64,000 nucleotides of DNA from CAMPJU01 sp036675265 (GCA_036675265.1 JAKFFJ010000051.1:5286-69285), one strand, 5' to 3'; shown: positions 8,651-17,119, numbered from the stretch's first letter. Notes: generated by a model not told the origin, from the sequence alone. Program-made: numbers and translations.

Positions 8651-9577
8651 ATGCAGATCTTCATCGTCGTACTGCTGGTGTTCGCGGTGATCACCGTGCT
8701 CAAGGGCGTCCGCGTGGTGCCGCAGGGTTACGAGTGGACCGTCGAGCGCTTCGGGCGGTACACGCATACGTTGTCGCCGGGCCTGGCCTTCATCATCCCG
8801 TGGGTCGACGGCATCGGCCGCAAGATCAACATGATGGAGCAGGTGATGGACGTGCCCGGCCAGGACGTCATCACCATGGACAACGCGGTGGTCAGGGTCG
8901 ACGGCATCGTGTTCTTCCAGGTGCTCGACGCGGCCAAGGCCGCCTACGAGGTCGCCACGCTCGAGATCGCGATCATCAACCTGGTGATGACCAACATCCG
9001 CACCTCGATCGGCTCGATGGCGCTGGACGAGTCCCTGTCCAAGCGCGACGAGATCAACGCCAAGGTGCTGGTCGCGGTCGACCAGGCCACCCACCCGTGG
9101 GGGGTGAAGGTCAACCGCATCGAACTCAAGGACATCCAGCCGCCGCGCGACCTGATCGACGCGATGGCCAAGCAGATGAAGGCCGAGCGCGAGAAGCGCG
9201 CCAACATCCTGGAGGCCGAGGGTTTCCGCCAGGCGGCGATCCTCCGCGCCGAGGGCGAGAAGCAGTCGGCGATCCTGGAAGCCGAGGGCGACCGCGAAGC
9301 GGCGTTCCGCCAGGCCGAGGCGCGCGAGCGGCTGGCCGAGGCCGAGGCAAAGGCGACCGAGATGGTGTCCACCGCGATCGCACAGGGCGACGTGCAGGCG
9401 ATCAACTATTTCGTCGCGCAGAAATACGTCGAGGCGCTGAAGGACTTCGCGCGCTCGCCGAACCAGAAGCTGTTGATGCTGCCGATGGAAACGACCGGCG
9501 TGCTGGGCTCGCTCGCCGGCATCGCCGAGCTGGCCAGGGCAGTGAAGGACGGCCCGGCCGACGGCGGGCGTGCCTGA
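8651..9577 (+). CDS. qmcA: SPFH/band-7 membrane protease-associated protein
   Basis: A 308-aa stomatin-like protein of the paraslipin/QmcA class. One N-terminal membrane helix (IFIVVLLVFAVITVLKGV) is followed by the SPFH domain (VVPQGYEWTVERFGRYTHTLSPGLAFIIPWVDGI). A long heptad-rich coiled coil follows, with repeated AEGFRQAAILRAEGEKQ-type units (approximately 190-250). Such proteins oligomerise in membrane microdomains and are linked to membrane quality control. The ATG at 8651 was chosen because the longer reading frame upstream lacks conserved sequence and a purine-rich AAGGGGG site precedes it. The partner nfeD follows immediately, which is the usual SPFH-NfeD pairing. Confidence 0.9.
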   Translation: MQIFIVVLLVFAVITVLKGVRVVPQGYEWTVERFGRYTHTLSPGLAFIIPWVDGIGRKINMMEQVMDVPGQDVITMDNAVVRVDGIVFFQVLDAAKAAYEVATLEIAIINLVMTNIRTSIGSMALDESLSKRDEINAKVLVAVDQATHPWGVKVNRIELKDIQPPRDLIDAMAKQMKAEREKRANILEAEGFRQAAILRAEGEKQSAILEAEGDREAAFRQAEARERLAEAEAKATEMVSTAIAQGDVQAINYFVAQKYVEALKDFARSPNQKLLMLPMETTGVLGSLAGIAELARAVKDGPADGGRA

Positions 9578-9578
9578 C

Positions 9579-10022
9579 ATGGGCGCGCTGGTGGCATCGC
9601 CGTGGTTCTGGTGGGGACTGGCGCTCGCGTTGCTCGCCGCCGAGGCATTGGCGCCGGGCGCGTTCATGTTGTGGCTCGGCTTCGCTGCCGCAGGGACCGC
9701 GCTGATCGCGATGATGGCGCCGATGCCGGTCGACGCGCAGTGGATGCTCTTCGCGGTGCTGTCGCTGTTGTCTGTGCTGGTGGGCTGGCAACTCCGGCGG
9801 CGGCATCCGCCCGGCGAGACCGACCGGCCGCTGCTCAACCGGCGTGGTGCGCAGCTGGTCGGGCAGGTGCACGTGCTGGAGTCGGCGATCGTGGATGGCC
9901 GCGGCCGGATGAAGATCGGTGATGCGTACTGGACCGCGCTCGGCCCCGACCTCCCGGCAGGCACGCGCGTCCGGGTCCTCGACGCCGACGGCGGCGCGCT
10001 GCGGGTCGACGTCGCATCCTGA
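9579..10022 (+). CDS. nfeD: NfeD-like membrane protein
   Basis: A 147-aa short-form NfeD protein (NfeD1b type, without the ClpP-like protease domain). Two or three membrane helices span residues 8-75 (WFWWGLALALLAAEALAPGA and MLFAVLSLLSVLVGW). A small OB-fold follows, with NRRGAQLVGQVHVLESAIVDG and AGTRVRVLDADGGALRV. NfeD OB-folds dock onto SPFH proteins. Its ATG lies one base after the qmcA stop; an in-frame GTG at 9570 would overlap that gene and is less likely. Translation is probably coupled to qmcA. Confidence 0.88.
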   Translation: MGALVASPWFWWGLALALLAAEALAPGAFMLWLGFAAAGTALIAMMAPMPVDAQWMLFAVLSLLSVLVGWQLRRRHPPGETDRPLLNRRGAQLVGQVHVLESAIVDGRGRMKIGDAYWTALGPDLPAGTRVRVLDADGGALRVDVAS

Positions 10023-10048
10023 CCACGCAGGGGCGCGCCGGCGCGTCC

Positions 10049-10054
10049 TACAAT
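10049..10054 (+). promoter_or_regulatory. -10-like element before gcvT
   Basis: TACAAT lies 41 bases upstream of the gcvT ATG, inside the short nfeD-gcvT gap. It fits a sigma-70 -10 box. No good -35 is visible, and there is no room for a glycine riboswitch. Confidence 0.4.
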
Positions 10055-10094
10055 GGCCGGCTTCCCGCACGGGGTTCTGCCCCAGGAACCGGCC

Positions 10095-11186
10095 ATGACC
10101 CGCAAGACACCCCTCAACGATGCCCATCGCGCGCTCGGCGCGAAGATGGTGGACTTCGGCGGCTGGGACATGCCGCTGCACTACGGTTCGCAGGTGGACG
10201 AGCACCACCAGGTGCGGCGCGACGCGGGCATGTTCGACGTCAGCCACATGACCGTCGTCGACCTGCACGGCGACGAGGTGAAGGACTTCCTGCGGCGCCT
10301 GGTCGCCAACGCCATCGACAAGCTGAAGGCGCCCGGCAAGGCGCTGTACACCTGCATGCTGGACGAGCGCGGTGGGGTGATCGACGACCTGATCGTCTAT
10401 GCGATGGGCGACACGCACTACCGGCTGGTGGTCAACGCCGCGACCCGCGAGAAGGACCTGGCCTGGATCCGCAACCAGGCACCCGCCGGCGTCGAGGTCC
10501 GGGAGCGGGACGACCTGGCGATGGTCGCCGTGCAGGGCCCGACTGCGCGCGAGCGGGTGCTGGGCCTGCTCGACGGCGACGCGGCGGCGCGCGCCGGCAA
10601 GCTCGCCCGCTTTTCCGCGGCCGACGTCCAGTCGCGCGACGGCACGCCACTGTTCCTGGCACGCACCGGCTACACGGGCGAGGACGGCTTCGAGATCGTC
10701 GTGCCGGCCGACCGCGTGGAAGCGTTGTGGCAGTCGCTGCTCGACGCGGGCGTCAAGCCGGCGGGCCTGGGCGCGCGCGACACCCTGCGCCTGGAAGCCG
10801 GCATGAACCTGTACGGGCAGGACATGGACGAATCCACCACGCCGTACGAAGCCGGGCTGGCCTGGACGGTCTCCCTGGACGAAGGCCGTGCGTTCATCGG
10901 GCGCGAGGTGCTCGAGGCGCAGCGCGGGCAGGGGGTGCCGCGGCAGCTGGTGGCCCTGGTGCTCGACGAGAAGGGCGTGCTGCGCCACGGCCAGAAGGTG
11001 GTGACCGCCAACGGCGACGGCGAGGTGCTGTCCGGGACCTTCTCGCCGACCCTCGGCAAGGCGATCGCCTTTGCGCGCGTGCCGGCAGGCGACCCCGGCG
11101 ACGTCCACGTCGAAATCCGCGGCCGCGCGCTGCCGGTGCGCGTGGTGAAGGCCCCGTTCGTGCGCGAAGGGAAGGCTTTACACTAA
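10095..11186 (+). CDS. gcvT: aminomethyltransferase, glycine cleavage T protein
   Basis: T protein of the glycine cleavage system. It transfers the aminomethyl carbon from lipoylated H protein to tetrahydrofolate, releasing ammonia. The 363-aa length is typical. Visible family motifs are GAKMVDFGGWDMPLHYGSQ, GMFDVSHM, the folate-site region around NAATREKDLAWI, LARTGYTGEDGFEI and the C-terminal GEVLSGTFSPTLGKAIAFARV. The ATG at 10095 gives the conserved N-terminus (MTRKTPLNDAHRAL). gcvH follows 60 bases later, consistent with a gcvTH unit; gcvP and lpd are not in this window. Confidence 0.96.
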   Translation: MTRKTPLNDAHRALGAKMVDFGGWDMPLHYGSQVDEHHQVRRDAGMFDVSHMTVVDLHGDEVKDFLRRLVANAIDKLKAPGKALYTCMLDERGGVIDDLIVYAMGDTHYRLVVNAATREKDLAWIRNQAPAGVEVRERDDLAMVAVQGPTARERVLGLLDGDAAARAGKLARFSAADVQSRDGTPLFLARTGYTGEDGFEIVVPADRVEALWQSLLDAGVKPAGLGARDTLRLEAGMNLYGQDMDESTTPYEAGLAWTVSLDEGRAFIGREVLEAQRGQGVPRQLVALVLDEKGVLRHGQKVVTANGDGEVLSGTFSPTLGKAIAFARVPAGDPGDVHVEIRGRALPVRVVKAPFVREGKALH

Positions 11187-11246
11187 CCGCCCATCCACCC
11201 GCCGGCGCCTCGCCGGCCACCGCGACGCAGTCCACGGAGCACCCAC

Positions 11247-11639
11247 ATGAGCGAGATCCCAGGCGACCTGAAGTTCATGAAGTCCCACGAGTGGGCGCGC
11301 ATGGAAGGGGACGGCAAGGTGACCGTCGGCATCTCCGACCACGCACAGGGACTGCTCGGCGACCTGGTGTACGTCGAACTGCCGAACGTCGGCGACCGCA
11401 TCGAGGCCGGCAACGCCTGCGCCGTGGTCGAGTCGGTCAAGGCGGCGTCCGACATCTACGCCCCGGTGACCGGCACGGTCGTGGAGGTCAACGCCGCGCT
11501 GTCCGACAAGCCCGAGACCATCAACGAGGACGCCTACGGCGACGGCTGGATCTTCGTGGTGGAACTCGAGGAGCCTGACCAGCTGAAGGAATTGCTGGAT
11601 CCGGACGACTACGCCGACCTCGTCGAGGACGGCAACTGA
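11247..11639 (+). CDS. gcvH: glycine cleavage H protein
   Basis: A 130-aa lipoyl carrier protein that shuttles the aminomethyl group between the P and T proteins. The conserved lipoylation segment VVESVKAASDIYAPVTG places the modified lysine at residue 65. DHAQGLLGDLVYVELPNVGD and the C-terminal DGWIF also match the family. The ATG at 11247 is preceded by an ACGGAG ribosome binding site. A strong intrinsic terminator closes the unit. Confidence 0.97.
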   Translation: MSEIPGDLKFMKSHEWARMEGDGKVTVGISDHAQGLLGDLVYVELPNVGDRIEAGNACAVVESVKAASDIYAPVTGTVVEVNAALSDKPETINEDAYGDGWIFVVELEEPDQLKELLDPDDYADLVEDGN

Positions 11640-11667
11640 CGCGTCGACGACACCGCGTGTCGAACGG

Positions 11668-11696
11668 AACCCGCGCCGAGAGGCGCGGGTTTTTTC
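11668..11696 (+). terminator. intrinsic terminator after gcvH
   Basis: A 10-bp perfect stem (AACCCGCGCC / GGCGCGGGTT) with a GAGA loop is followed by a T-run, 29 bases after the gcvH stop. Confidence 0.9.
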
Positions 11697-12038
11697 TTGT
11701 CGGCGCGGCGTGCCGGGCCGGCAAGGGTCCGCGCACTTTCGCGCAAATCGGCTTGTGCATCGCGGTACGGCGGCGAGTGGCAGGCCTGCCCGTGCCGGCA
11801 CGCGGACCAGGTTGCCGGCACCCGGCCGGTTGCATCGCGCCATGTTCGACGGTGTCGAAAACATAGTGGACAAAACTTCGCCATGTGGCTGGAACCCGCG
11901 CCATTGCTTGTTCCTGGCCCATCGATGTCGCGCGTGCAGGAAATCCATGCCGCGCGGCGTGCAACCGGACGGCATCTCCGGCCGCCCGTTCCCCACGCCC
12001 TGGCGCGGCAAGCGCCGACTGGACACCCCCCGGGGTTG
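11697..12038. other. intergenic DNA with no recognisable feature
   Basis: About 340 bases between the gcvH terminator and a TTGACA promoter-like element. Reading frames here have no ribosome binding site and no family resemblance. I saw no tRNA, clear palindrome or repeat. The base composition is slightly less GC-rich around 11850-11885 than in the neighbouring genes. Confidence 0.5.
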
Positions 12039-12067
12039 TTGACAGTGGAAAAAACCGTGATTACGTT
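12039..12067 (+). promoter_or_regulatory. candidate sigma-70 promoter
   Basis: A perfect TTGACA -35 (12039-12044) is separated by 17 bases from TACGTT (12062-12067). It lies in non-coding DNA about 330 bases upstream of the histone-like gene, and would start RNA near 12074. Confidence 0.5.
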
Positions 12068-12073
12068 TCGCCC

Positions 12074-12240
12074 GAGCAGCCCGACTGCGGACACGAGTGA
12101 GCCGAGCCATCGCGACAACACGAGCCACATTGCAACCATCCGCCCTGACAGTCACCACGGTGGACGGGACGCATCTCCCCCGCGAAAGCACGATGGCCAC
12201 ACCAGACACGACCCGCGACGCACTGCGCCGCGGGTTTTTT
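12074..12240 (+). ncRNA. candidate small RNA or attenuated leader
   Basis: A roughly 165-nt transcript would run from the promoter at 12039-12067 to the terminator-like hairpin at 12211-12240. No open frame with a ribosome binding site fills it. A C-rich stretch (ATCTCCCCCGCG) near 12172 is of the kind that pairs with Shine-Dalgarno sequences in some Xanthomonas sRNAs. It could equally be the leader of the histone-like gene with an internal terminator. Transcription is inferred only from promoter and terminator signals. Confidence 0.4.
12211..12240 (+). terminator. intrinsic terminator or attenuator
   Basis: An 11-bp stem with one A-C mismatch (ACCCGCGACGC / GCGCCGCGGGT) and a 3-nt loop is followed by six T. 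It stands 155 bases before the next gene's ATG, so it ends a separate RNA or attenuates a leader. Confidence 0.75.
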
Positions 12241-12395
12241 GTTGCGCGCGCCCGGCCCCTGGCCCGGTGCGGCGCAGCCCCCGAATCCGTACCGGCGCGC
12301 CCAGCGTGCCGGCGGTTGGCCGCGGGTCCCACTCCCGCGGCGATGCTTCGAACTGGGCAGTAACTCCAGCAAGTCCACTGACGAGGAGCCATCCC

Positions 12396-12926
12396 ATGGC
12401 CATGAAGAAAGCTGCGAAGAAGTCCGCCAAGAAGGCGACGAAGAAGGCCGCCCGCAAACCGGCGGCCAGGAAGACCGCGAAGAAGTCCGCCCGCAAGGCA
12501 GCCAAGCGCCCCGCGCGCAAGACCGCTGCCAAGAAGACGGCCCGCAAGTCCACCCGCAAGACGGCCAAGCGCCCCGCGCGCAAGACCGCCGCCAAGAAGA
12601 CGGCCCGCAAGTCGACCCGCAAGACGGCCGCCAAGAAGACGGCGCGCAAGTCGACCCGCAAGTCGGCGGCCAAGCGCCCCGCGCGCAAGACCGCGAAGAA
12701 GACGGCTCGCAAGACGGCGCGCAAGTCGACCCGCAAGTCGGCAAGCAAGACCGCGCGTCGCCCGGCGAAGAAGGCGGCCAGGAAGGCCACCCGTCGTCCC
12801 GCGAAGAAGGCCGCGAAGAAGGCCGCCAAGCGTCCGGCGAAAAAGGCGGCCAAGCGACCGGCCCGCCGCGCGAGCAAGAAGTCGGCCCCGGTGACCATGC
12901 CGGCGCTGCCGACACCGATGATCTAA
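12396..12926 (+). CDS. histone H1-like Lys/Ala/Arg-rich DNA-binding protein
   Basis: A 176-aa, extremely basic protein made almost only of Lys, Ala, Arg, Thr and Ser with scattered Pro. Repeated KKTARKSTRKTA and AKRPARKTA units dominate, and a short non-repetitive tail (APVTMPALPTPMI) ends it. This composition matches bacterial histone H1-like proteins (Hc1-type, AlgP-type C-termini), which bind DNA non-specifically and affect nucleoid compaction or transcription. The ATG at 12396 has a GAGGAG ribosome binding site at 12383-12388; the longer upstream frame is not coding-like. An intrinsic terminator follows directly. No folded domain is expected. Confidence 0.88.
   Translation: MAMKKAAKKSAKKATKKAARKPAARKTAKKSARKAAKRPARKTAAKKTARKSTRKTAKRPARKTAAKKTARKSTRKTAAKKTARKSTRKSAAKRPARKTAKKTARKTARKSTRKSASKTARRPAKKAARKATRRPAKKAAKKAAKRPAKKAAKRPARRASKKSAPVTMPALPTPMI
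12501..12626 (+). repeat. two 63-bp direct repeats in the histone-like gene
   Basis: Two adjacent 63-bp units (12501-12563 and 12564-12626) are nearly identical and encode 21-aa copies starting AKRPARKTAAKK. A partial third copy begins near 12668. The in-frame tandem arrangement would allow length variation by slippage or recombination without frameshift. Confidence 0.75.
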
Positions 12927-12955
12927 TAAGAAACCCCGATAACACCGTGATCCGA

Positions 12956-12994
12956 CTCCCTCCCCGCGGCCCAGGCGGGGGGGAGTTTTTTTTT
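12956..12994 (+). terminator. intrinsic terminator after the histone-like gene
   Basis: A GC stem (CTCCCTCCCCGC / GCGGGGGGGAG) is followed by nine T. It begins 30 bases after the stop codon. Confidence 0.85.
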
Positions 12995-13013
12995 GGGGCC
13001 GGCCGATGGCCGG

Positions 13014-14444
13014 TCAGAACGGTGCGGCGGTCGCCGTCGTGCTCTCGCTGCCGGGACGCCGCGGCAGCAGTGCGGGCGCCTCGTAGTGGCTGACGCCCCG
13101 TCCGGCGGGCAGGCCCTGCCGGTAGGCGAACATGGCGTCGTCCATGACATCGGCCGAGAGCCACTGGTGCCGGGACAGGCCGATCGCCCGGTCGAGGATC
13201 GTCGGCAGCAGGCCTGACGGCAGGCTGCTCTCGCCGTTCCAGAGGATCGCGATGCCCAGGTCGCGCTCCGGCAGCAATGCGATCACGCCGCGATACCCCT
13301 GCACGGCGCCTGCGTGGTAGACGAGGCGCTGCCCGGCGTAATCGTAGACGCGGAAGCCGAGGCCGTACCCCGCCTCGGAAACACGCGCGCGACGCCACGA
13401 TGAAGAACGTGTCTCCGACGGGGTGGAGACGAGCGGTTCGTGGAGGGTGGCGAGCAACGGGGCAGGGAGCACTTCGGGTCGGTGGCCGCCCTGCGCGAGC
13501 AACCACTGCGCCATGTCGGACGCGCTGGCGTTGACGCCTGCCGCCGGGGCCAGCCGGTAGTAGGTCGGCTTCGGGCGCACCGACACCCAGCCCGACCGCG
13601 TGCGCACGTGCGGCCGCGCCCAGCTCGGGCTGGCCTCGATGCCTTCCAGGCCCAGGCTGGCATCGTGCATCCCGAGCGGACCGAAGATCCGCCGCTCCAC
13701 CGCCTGGCTGTAGAAGTGGCCGGTGGCCGCGAACACCACGTCGCCAATCAGGCTGAACGCGACGTTCTGGTAGGTGTAGCACTCACCCGGGTCGCAGCGC
13801 AGCGGGGTCTCGTAGAGCTTGCGCACCAGGTCGCGGTAGTCGGCGTTACCCTCGATCGCCCGGTCGTACGTGTGGTGCGGGAGCCCGACCTGGTGGCTGA
13901 GCACGTCGGCGACCGTCAGCTGGCGTGATGCCGCCGGGTCGTGCAGGCGGAAGTCGGGCAGGAAGTCCTTGAGCCGGCTGTCCCAGCGCAGCGCGCCCTC
14001 GGAGACGAGCAGGCCGGTGATGGTCCCTGCGAACCCCTTGGACAGCGAAGCGAGCCGGAACACCGTGTGCTGGCCCACCGGTTCGGCGGCCTCGGTATCC
14101 GTGATGCCGTAGCCGCGCATGCTCAGCACCTGGCCGTCGTGCACGATCGCCATCGAGAGCCCCGGGACGCGCCGGCCTTCCACCAGCGCCTGCGCCATCG
14201 CCTCGAACTCGCGCACGTCGAAGCCCTTGGCCAGCGGCATCGTGTCGACCGCGGTCGCGGGCGATCGGACTGGCGGCGACGCCCGCTCGGGCGTGACATC
14301 GACCAGGACCGGCTCCGCGACCCGGCCCTGCCCGCTGCCGGGAGCGTCGGTGGTCTGGGCGGTCGAGGCGAGCGCCAGCGGCAGCGTCAGGCCGAGCAGG
14401 GCGACCCGCCAGCGGCGACGCAAGGGCCTGTCCTGGTTCGGCAT
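13014..14444 (-). CDS. exported class C beta-lactamase-like serine hydrolase
   Basis: A 476-aa penicillin-binding-protein/AmpC-fold hydrolase. A basic N-terminus and hydrophobic stretch (RRRWRVALLGLTLPLALAS) form a signal peptide. The SxxK nucleophile motif is SLSK at 133-136. YTYQNVAFS supplies the YxN motif, and VYHAGAVQGYRG gives the HxG that replaces KTG. Substrate could be a peptide, ester or beta-lactam; true AmpC is unlikely given the HAG variant and the length. The start at 14444 was chosen for its GAGAGGTGG ribosome binding site and signal peptide. It diverges from lemA. Confidence 0.88.
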   Translation of the reverse strand: MPNQDRPLRRRWRVALLGLTLPLALASTAQTTDAPGSGQGRVAEPVLVDVTPERASPPVRSPATAVDTMPLAKGFDVREFEAMAQALVEGRRVPGLSMAIVHDGQVLSMRGYGITDTEAAEPVGQHTVFRLASLSKGFAGTITGLLVSEGALRWDSRLKDFLPDFRLHDPAASRQLTVADVLSHQVGLPHHTYDRAIEGNADYRDLVRKLYETPLRCDPGECYTYQNVAFSLIGDVVFAATGHFYSQAVERRIFGPLGMHDASLGLEGIEASPSWARPHVRTRSGWVSVRPKPTYYRLAPAAGVNASASDMAQWLLAQGGHRPEVLPAPLLATLHEPLVSTPSETRSSSWRRARVSEAGYGLGFRVYDYAGQRLVYHAGAVQGYRGVIALLPERDLGIAILWNGESSLPSGLLPTILDRAIGLSRHQWLSADVMDDAMFAYRQGLPAGRGVSHYEAPALLPRRPGSESTTATAAPF

Positions 14445-14531
14445 CGATTCCACCTCTCCGTCTCGTTCGGCCTGTCCGTCCGATTCTATGCGCCCGGGTT
14501 CGCGCCGGAGTGAACCGCAGGTGCAGGGCTG

Positions 14532-14537
14532 CATAAT
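14532..14537 (+). promoter_or_regulatory. -10-like element before lemA
   Basis: CATAAT lies 59 bases upstream of the lemA ATG in the divergent serine hydrolase/lemA spacer. It matches five of six bases of the -10 consensus; the -35 is unclear. Confidence 0.35.
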
Positions 14538-14595
14538 GGCCACTGAACGCCCCGTCGACCATGACGGCCTCCACGGAATCACCCAGGAGCTTGCC

Positions 14596-15192
14596 ATGAC
14601 CACCTTGCTGATCCTGATCGCGCTCGCCGCCATCGTCGTGTTCTGGGGCGTCGCGATCTACAACGGCCTCGTCACCGCCCGCAATGCCTTCAAGAATGCC
14701 TTCGCGCAGATCGACGTCCAGCTCCAGCGCCGCTTCGACCTGATCCCGAACCTGGTCGAGACCGCGAAGGCCTACCTGTCCCACGAGCGCGGCACCCTGG
14801 AAGCGGTCACTTCCGCGCGCAACGCGGCGCAGGCCGGCCTGTCGGCCGCGAAGGCGTCGCCCGGGGATCCCGCCGCGATGGCCGAGCTGGGCCGCACCGA
14901 AGCCGCGCTGGAAGGCGCGCTCGGGCGGCTGCTGGTGACCGTGGAGGCGTACCCGGACCTCAAGGCCAGCCAGAACATGATGCAGCTGACCGAGGAACTT
15001 TCGAGCACGGAGAACAAGGTCGCGTTCGCGCGCCAGGCGTACAACGACAGCGTGATGGCCTACAACAACAAGCGCGAGGTGTTCCCGGCGAGCCTGGTGG
15101 CCAACAACTTCGGCTTCAAGCCCGCCGCGCTGCTCGAGATCCCGGCCGACCAGCAAGCCGCGGTGCGCGCGGCGCCCAGGGTCGAGTTCTGA
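14596..15192 (+). CDS. lemA: LemA family membrane protein
   Basis: A 198-aa protein with one N-terminal membrane helix (TLLILIALAAIVVFWGVAIYN) and a long four-helix-bundle domain. The LemA hallmarks are YNGLVTARN, QIDVQLQRRFDLIPNLVETAKAY and YNDSVMAYNN followed by FGFKPA near the C-terminus. Function is poorly known; LemA proteins are commonly encoded next to M48 proteases or TPM-domain proteins. Here an M48 protease gene follows after 19 bases, supporting a functional pair. The ATG at 14596 has a CAGGAG ribosome binding site. Confidence 0.93.
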   Translation: MTTLLILIALAAIVVFWGVAIYNGLVTARNAFKNAFAQIDVQLQRRFDLIPNLVETAKAYLSHERGTLEAVTSARNAAQAGLSAAKASPGDPAAMAELGRTEAALEGALGRLLVTVEAYPDLKASQNMMQLTEELSSTENKVAFARQAYNDSVMAYNNKREVFPASLVANNFGFKPAALLEIPADQQAAVRAAPRVEF

Positions 15193-15211
15193 GGCGTCGC
15201 AGCCCGACGGC

Positions 15212-17119
15212 ATGAACTTCTTCGAACGCCAGGCCCAGGCGCGCCGGCTGTCGACGCGGCTGCTGGTGCTGTTCGGGCTGGCCGTGGCCGGGATCGTGCT
15301 GGCGGTCGACGCGGCGGTGTGGATCGCCTGGGGACCGCCGGGCGGCGGGCCGCCATCGCCTGGCGTGCTCGCGTTCGCCAGCGCGGCGACGCTCGCCGTG
15401 ATCGGCCTGGGGTCGCTCTACCGCATCGCATCCCTGCGCTCGGGCGGTGACGCCGTGGCGGTGCAGCTCGGTGGCGTGCCGGTGCCCGAGGACACGACGG
15501 ACCTGTCGCTGCGTCGGCTGCGCAACGTGGTCGAGGAAATCGCCATCGCCTCCGGCGTGCCGATGCCCGCGCTGTTCGTGCTCGAGCACGAGGCGGGCAT
15601 CAATGCATTCGCGGCCGGCTACGCGCCTACGGACGCCGCGGTCGCGGTGACCCGCGGCGCGCTGGACCGGCTCAACCGCGACGAGCTGCAGGGCGTCATC
15701 GCCCACGAGTTCAGCCACATCCTCAATGGCGACATGCGCCTGAACATCCGGCTGATGGGCCTGCTGTTCGGGATCCTGATGCTCGGGCTGATCGGCAGGA
15801 AGGTGCTGTACCTGGGCGGGGGCGGTCGTCGCGGGCGCGGTTCGCTGCCGATCCTCGCCGCGGCGCTCGTGGCGATCGTGGTCGGCTACGTCGGGGTGTT
15901 CTTCGCGCGGATGATCAAGGCCGGCATCAGCCGGACCCGCGAGTCGCTGGCCGACGCGGCGGCGGTCCAGTTCACGCGCCAGACCGCGGGCCTGGCCGGT
16001 GCGCTGAAGAAGATCGGCGGATTGCCCGGCGGCGCGCGCCTGGCGGACCGCGGCGACGCCGAAGAGGTCAGCCACATGCTGTTCGGGGACGGCGTCGGGT
16101 TCAGCGGCCTGTTCGCGACGCATCCGCCGCTGGTTGAACGGATCAAGGCACTGGAACCCGGGTTCGACGCGACCCGGCTGGAAGCGTTGTCGCGCCAGTG
16201 GATGCAGCACGCACCCGATGGCCTGGAGGAAGACGCGCGGCTCGGCTTTGCCGCGCGCGATGCCGGCGTGCTTCCCGATGACGCCGCGCAGTTCGCGGTC
16301 GACGCGGAGGCCGTCGCCGACCAGGTGTCGCAGCCGGGCGTGGACGATTACCAGCGCGCCGACGTGATCGTCGCGGCGCTCCCGGACGCATTGCGCGCCC
16401 TCGCGGCGCGCCGCGAAACCGCCATCCCGCTGGTGATCGCCCTGTTGCGCGACGATGACCCGGCGCTGGCCCGCCGCCAGGACGTCGAGGTCGCCGCGCG
16501 GCTGGGCTCGCCGGTCGCGAACGCGGCCCGCGAGTTGCACGCGGGGCCGCTGGCCGGCCTGCATTCGCTGCTCCGCCTCCCGCTGGCGTCGCTCGCGTTC
16601 CCGGTGCTGCGGCTGCGGCCGCGGCCGCAGCTCGATGCCTTCCTCGACACGGTGCACGCGGTCGTGCACGTCGATGCGCACGTGTCGCTGTTCGAATACT
16701 GCCTGGGCCGCCTGTTGCACGTGCAGCTGCGCGAGTCGCTGGATCCGTCGCGGCACGCCCGCTTCGGGCGGCGCAAGCCGGGGGACGTGCGCAGCGAGAT
16801 CGCCACCCTGCTGTGCGTGCTGGCCCAGTCCGGGCACCAGGATCCCGCGGAGGCACAGCGCGCCTACCTCGCCGGCATGCAGCGCATCCTGCCGCGCGAC
16901 CACCTGCCGTACCTCCCGCGCGACGAGGGCGCGCTGGCGCTCGACGCCACCTGGGCGCCGCTCGACCAGCTGGACCCGTTGGCCAAGCAGGCGCTGGTCG
17001 AGGCTGCCACGACGACCATCGCGCACGACGGCCGCATGTACGCCCCCGAGGCCGAGCTGCTGCGCACGCTGTGCGGCGTGCTGCATTGCCCGCTGCCGCC
17101 ATTGCCGGCCGGAGCCTGA
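15212..17119 (+). CDS. large membrane M48-family metalloprotease
   Basis: A 635-aa zinc protease of the HtpX/Ste24 superfamily. Two N-terminal membrane helices (approximately 15-40 and 48-68) precede the catalytic domain. The zinc motif HEFSH is at 165-169, with the third ligand at about E244 (SRTRESLADAAAVQF). Two more helices lie at about 177-235. HtpX proteins are near 290 aa; here roughly 300 extra C-terminal residues of unknown fold follow the protease domain. The gene sits between lemA and an MFS gene in one apparent operon. Substrates are probably misfolded or regulatory membrane proteins, by analogy only. Confidence 0.9.
   Translation: MNFFERQAQARRLSTRLLVLFGLAVAGIVLAVDAAVWIAWGPPGGGPPSPGVLAFASAATLAVIGLGSLYRIASLRSGGDAVAVQLGGVPVPEDTTDLSLRRLRNVVEEIAIASGVPMPALFVLEHEAGINAFAAGYAPTDAAVAVTRGALDRLNRDELQGVIAHEFSHILNGDMRLNIRLMGLLFGILMLGLIGRKVLYLGGGGRRGRGSLPILAAALVAIVVGYVGVFFARMIKAGISRTRESLADAAAVQFTRQTAGLAGALKKIGGLPGGARLADRGDAEEVSHMLFGDGVGFSGLFATHPPLVERIKALEPGFDATRLEALSRQWMQHAPDGLEEDARLGFAARDAGVLPDDAAQFAVDAEAVADQVSQPGVDDYQRADVIVAALPDALRALAARRETAIPLVIALLRDDDPALARRQDVEVAARLGSPVANAARELHAGPLAGLHSLLRLPLASLAFPVLRLRPRPQLDAFLDTVHAVVHVDAHVSLFEYCLGRLLHVQLRESLDPSRHARFGRRKPGDVRSEIATLLCVLAQSGHQDPAEAQRAYLAGMQRILPRDHLPYLPRDEGALALDATWAPLDQLDPLAKQALVEAATTTIAHDGRMYAPEAELLRTLCGVLHCPLPPLPAGA

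Noticed and set aside
10023..10094. Possible glycine riboswitch before gcvT
   Set aside because: Only about 70 bases are available and no paired aptamer motifs are visible.
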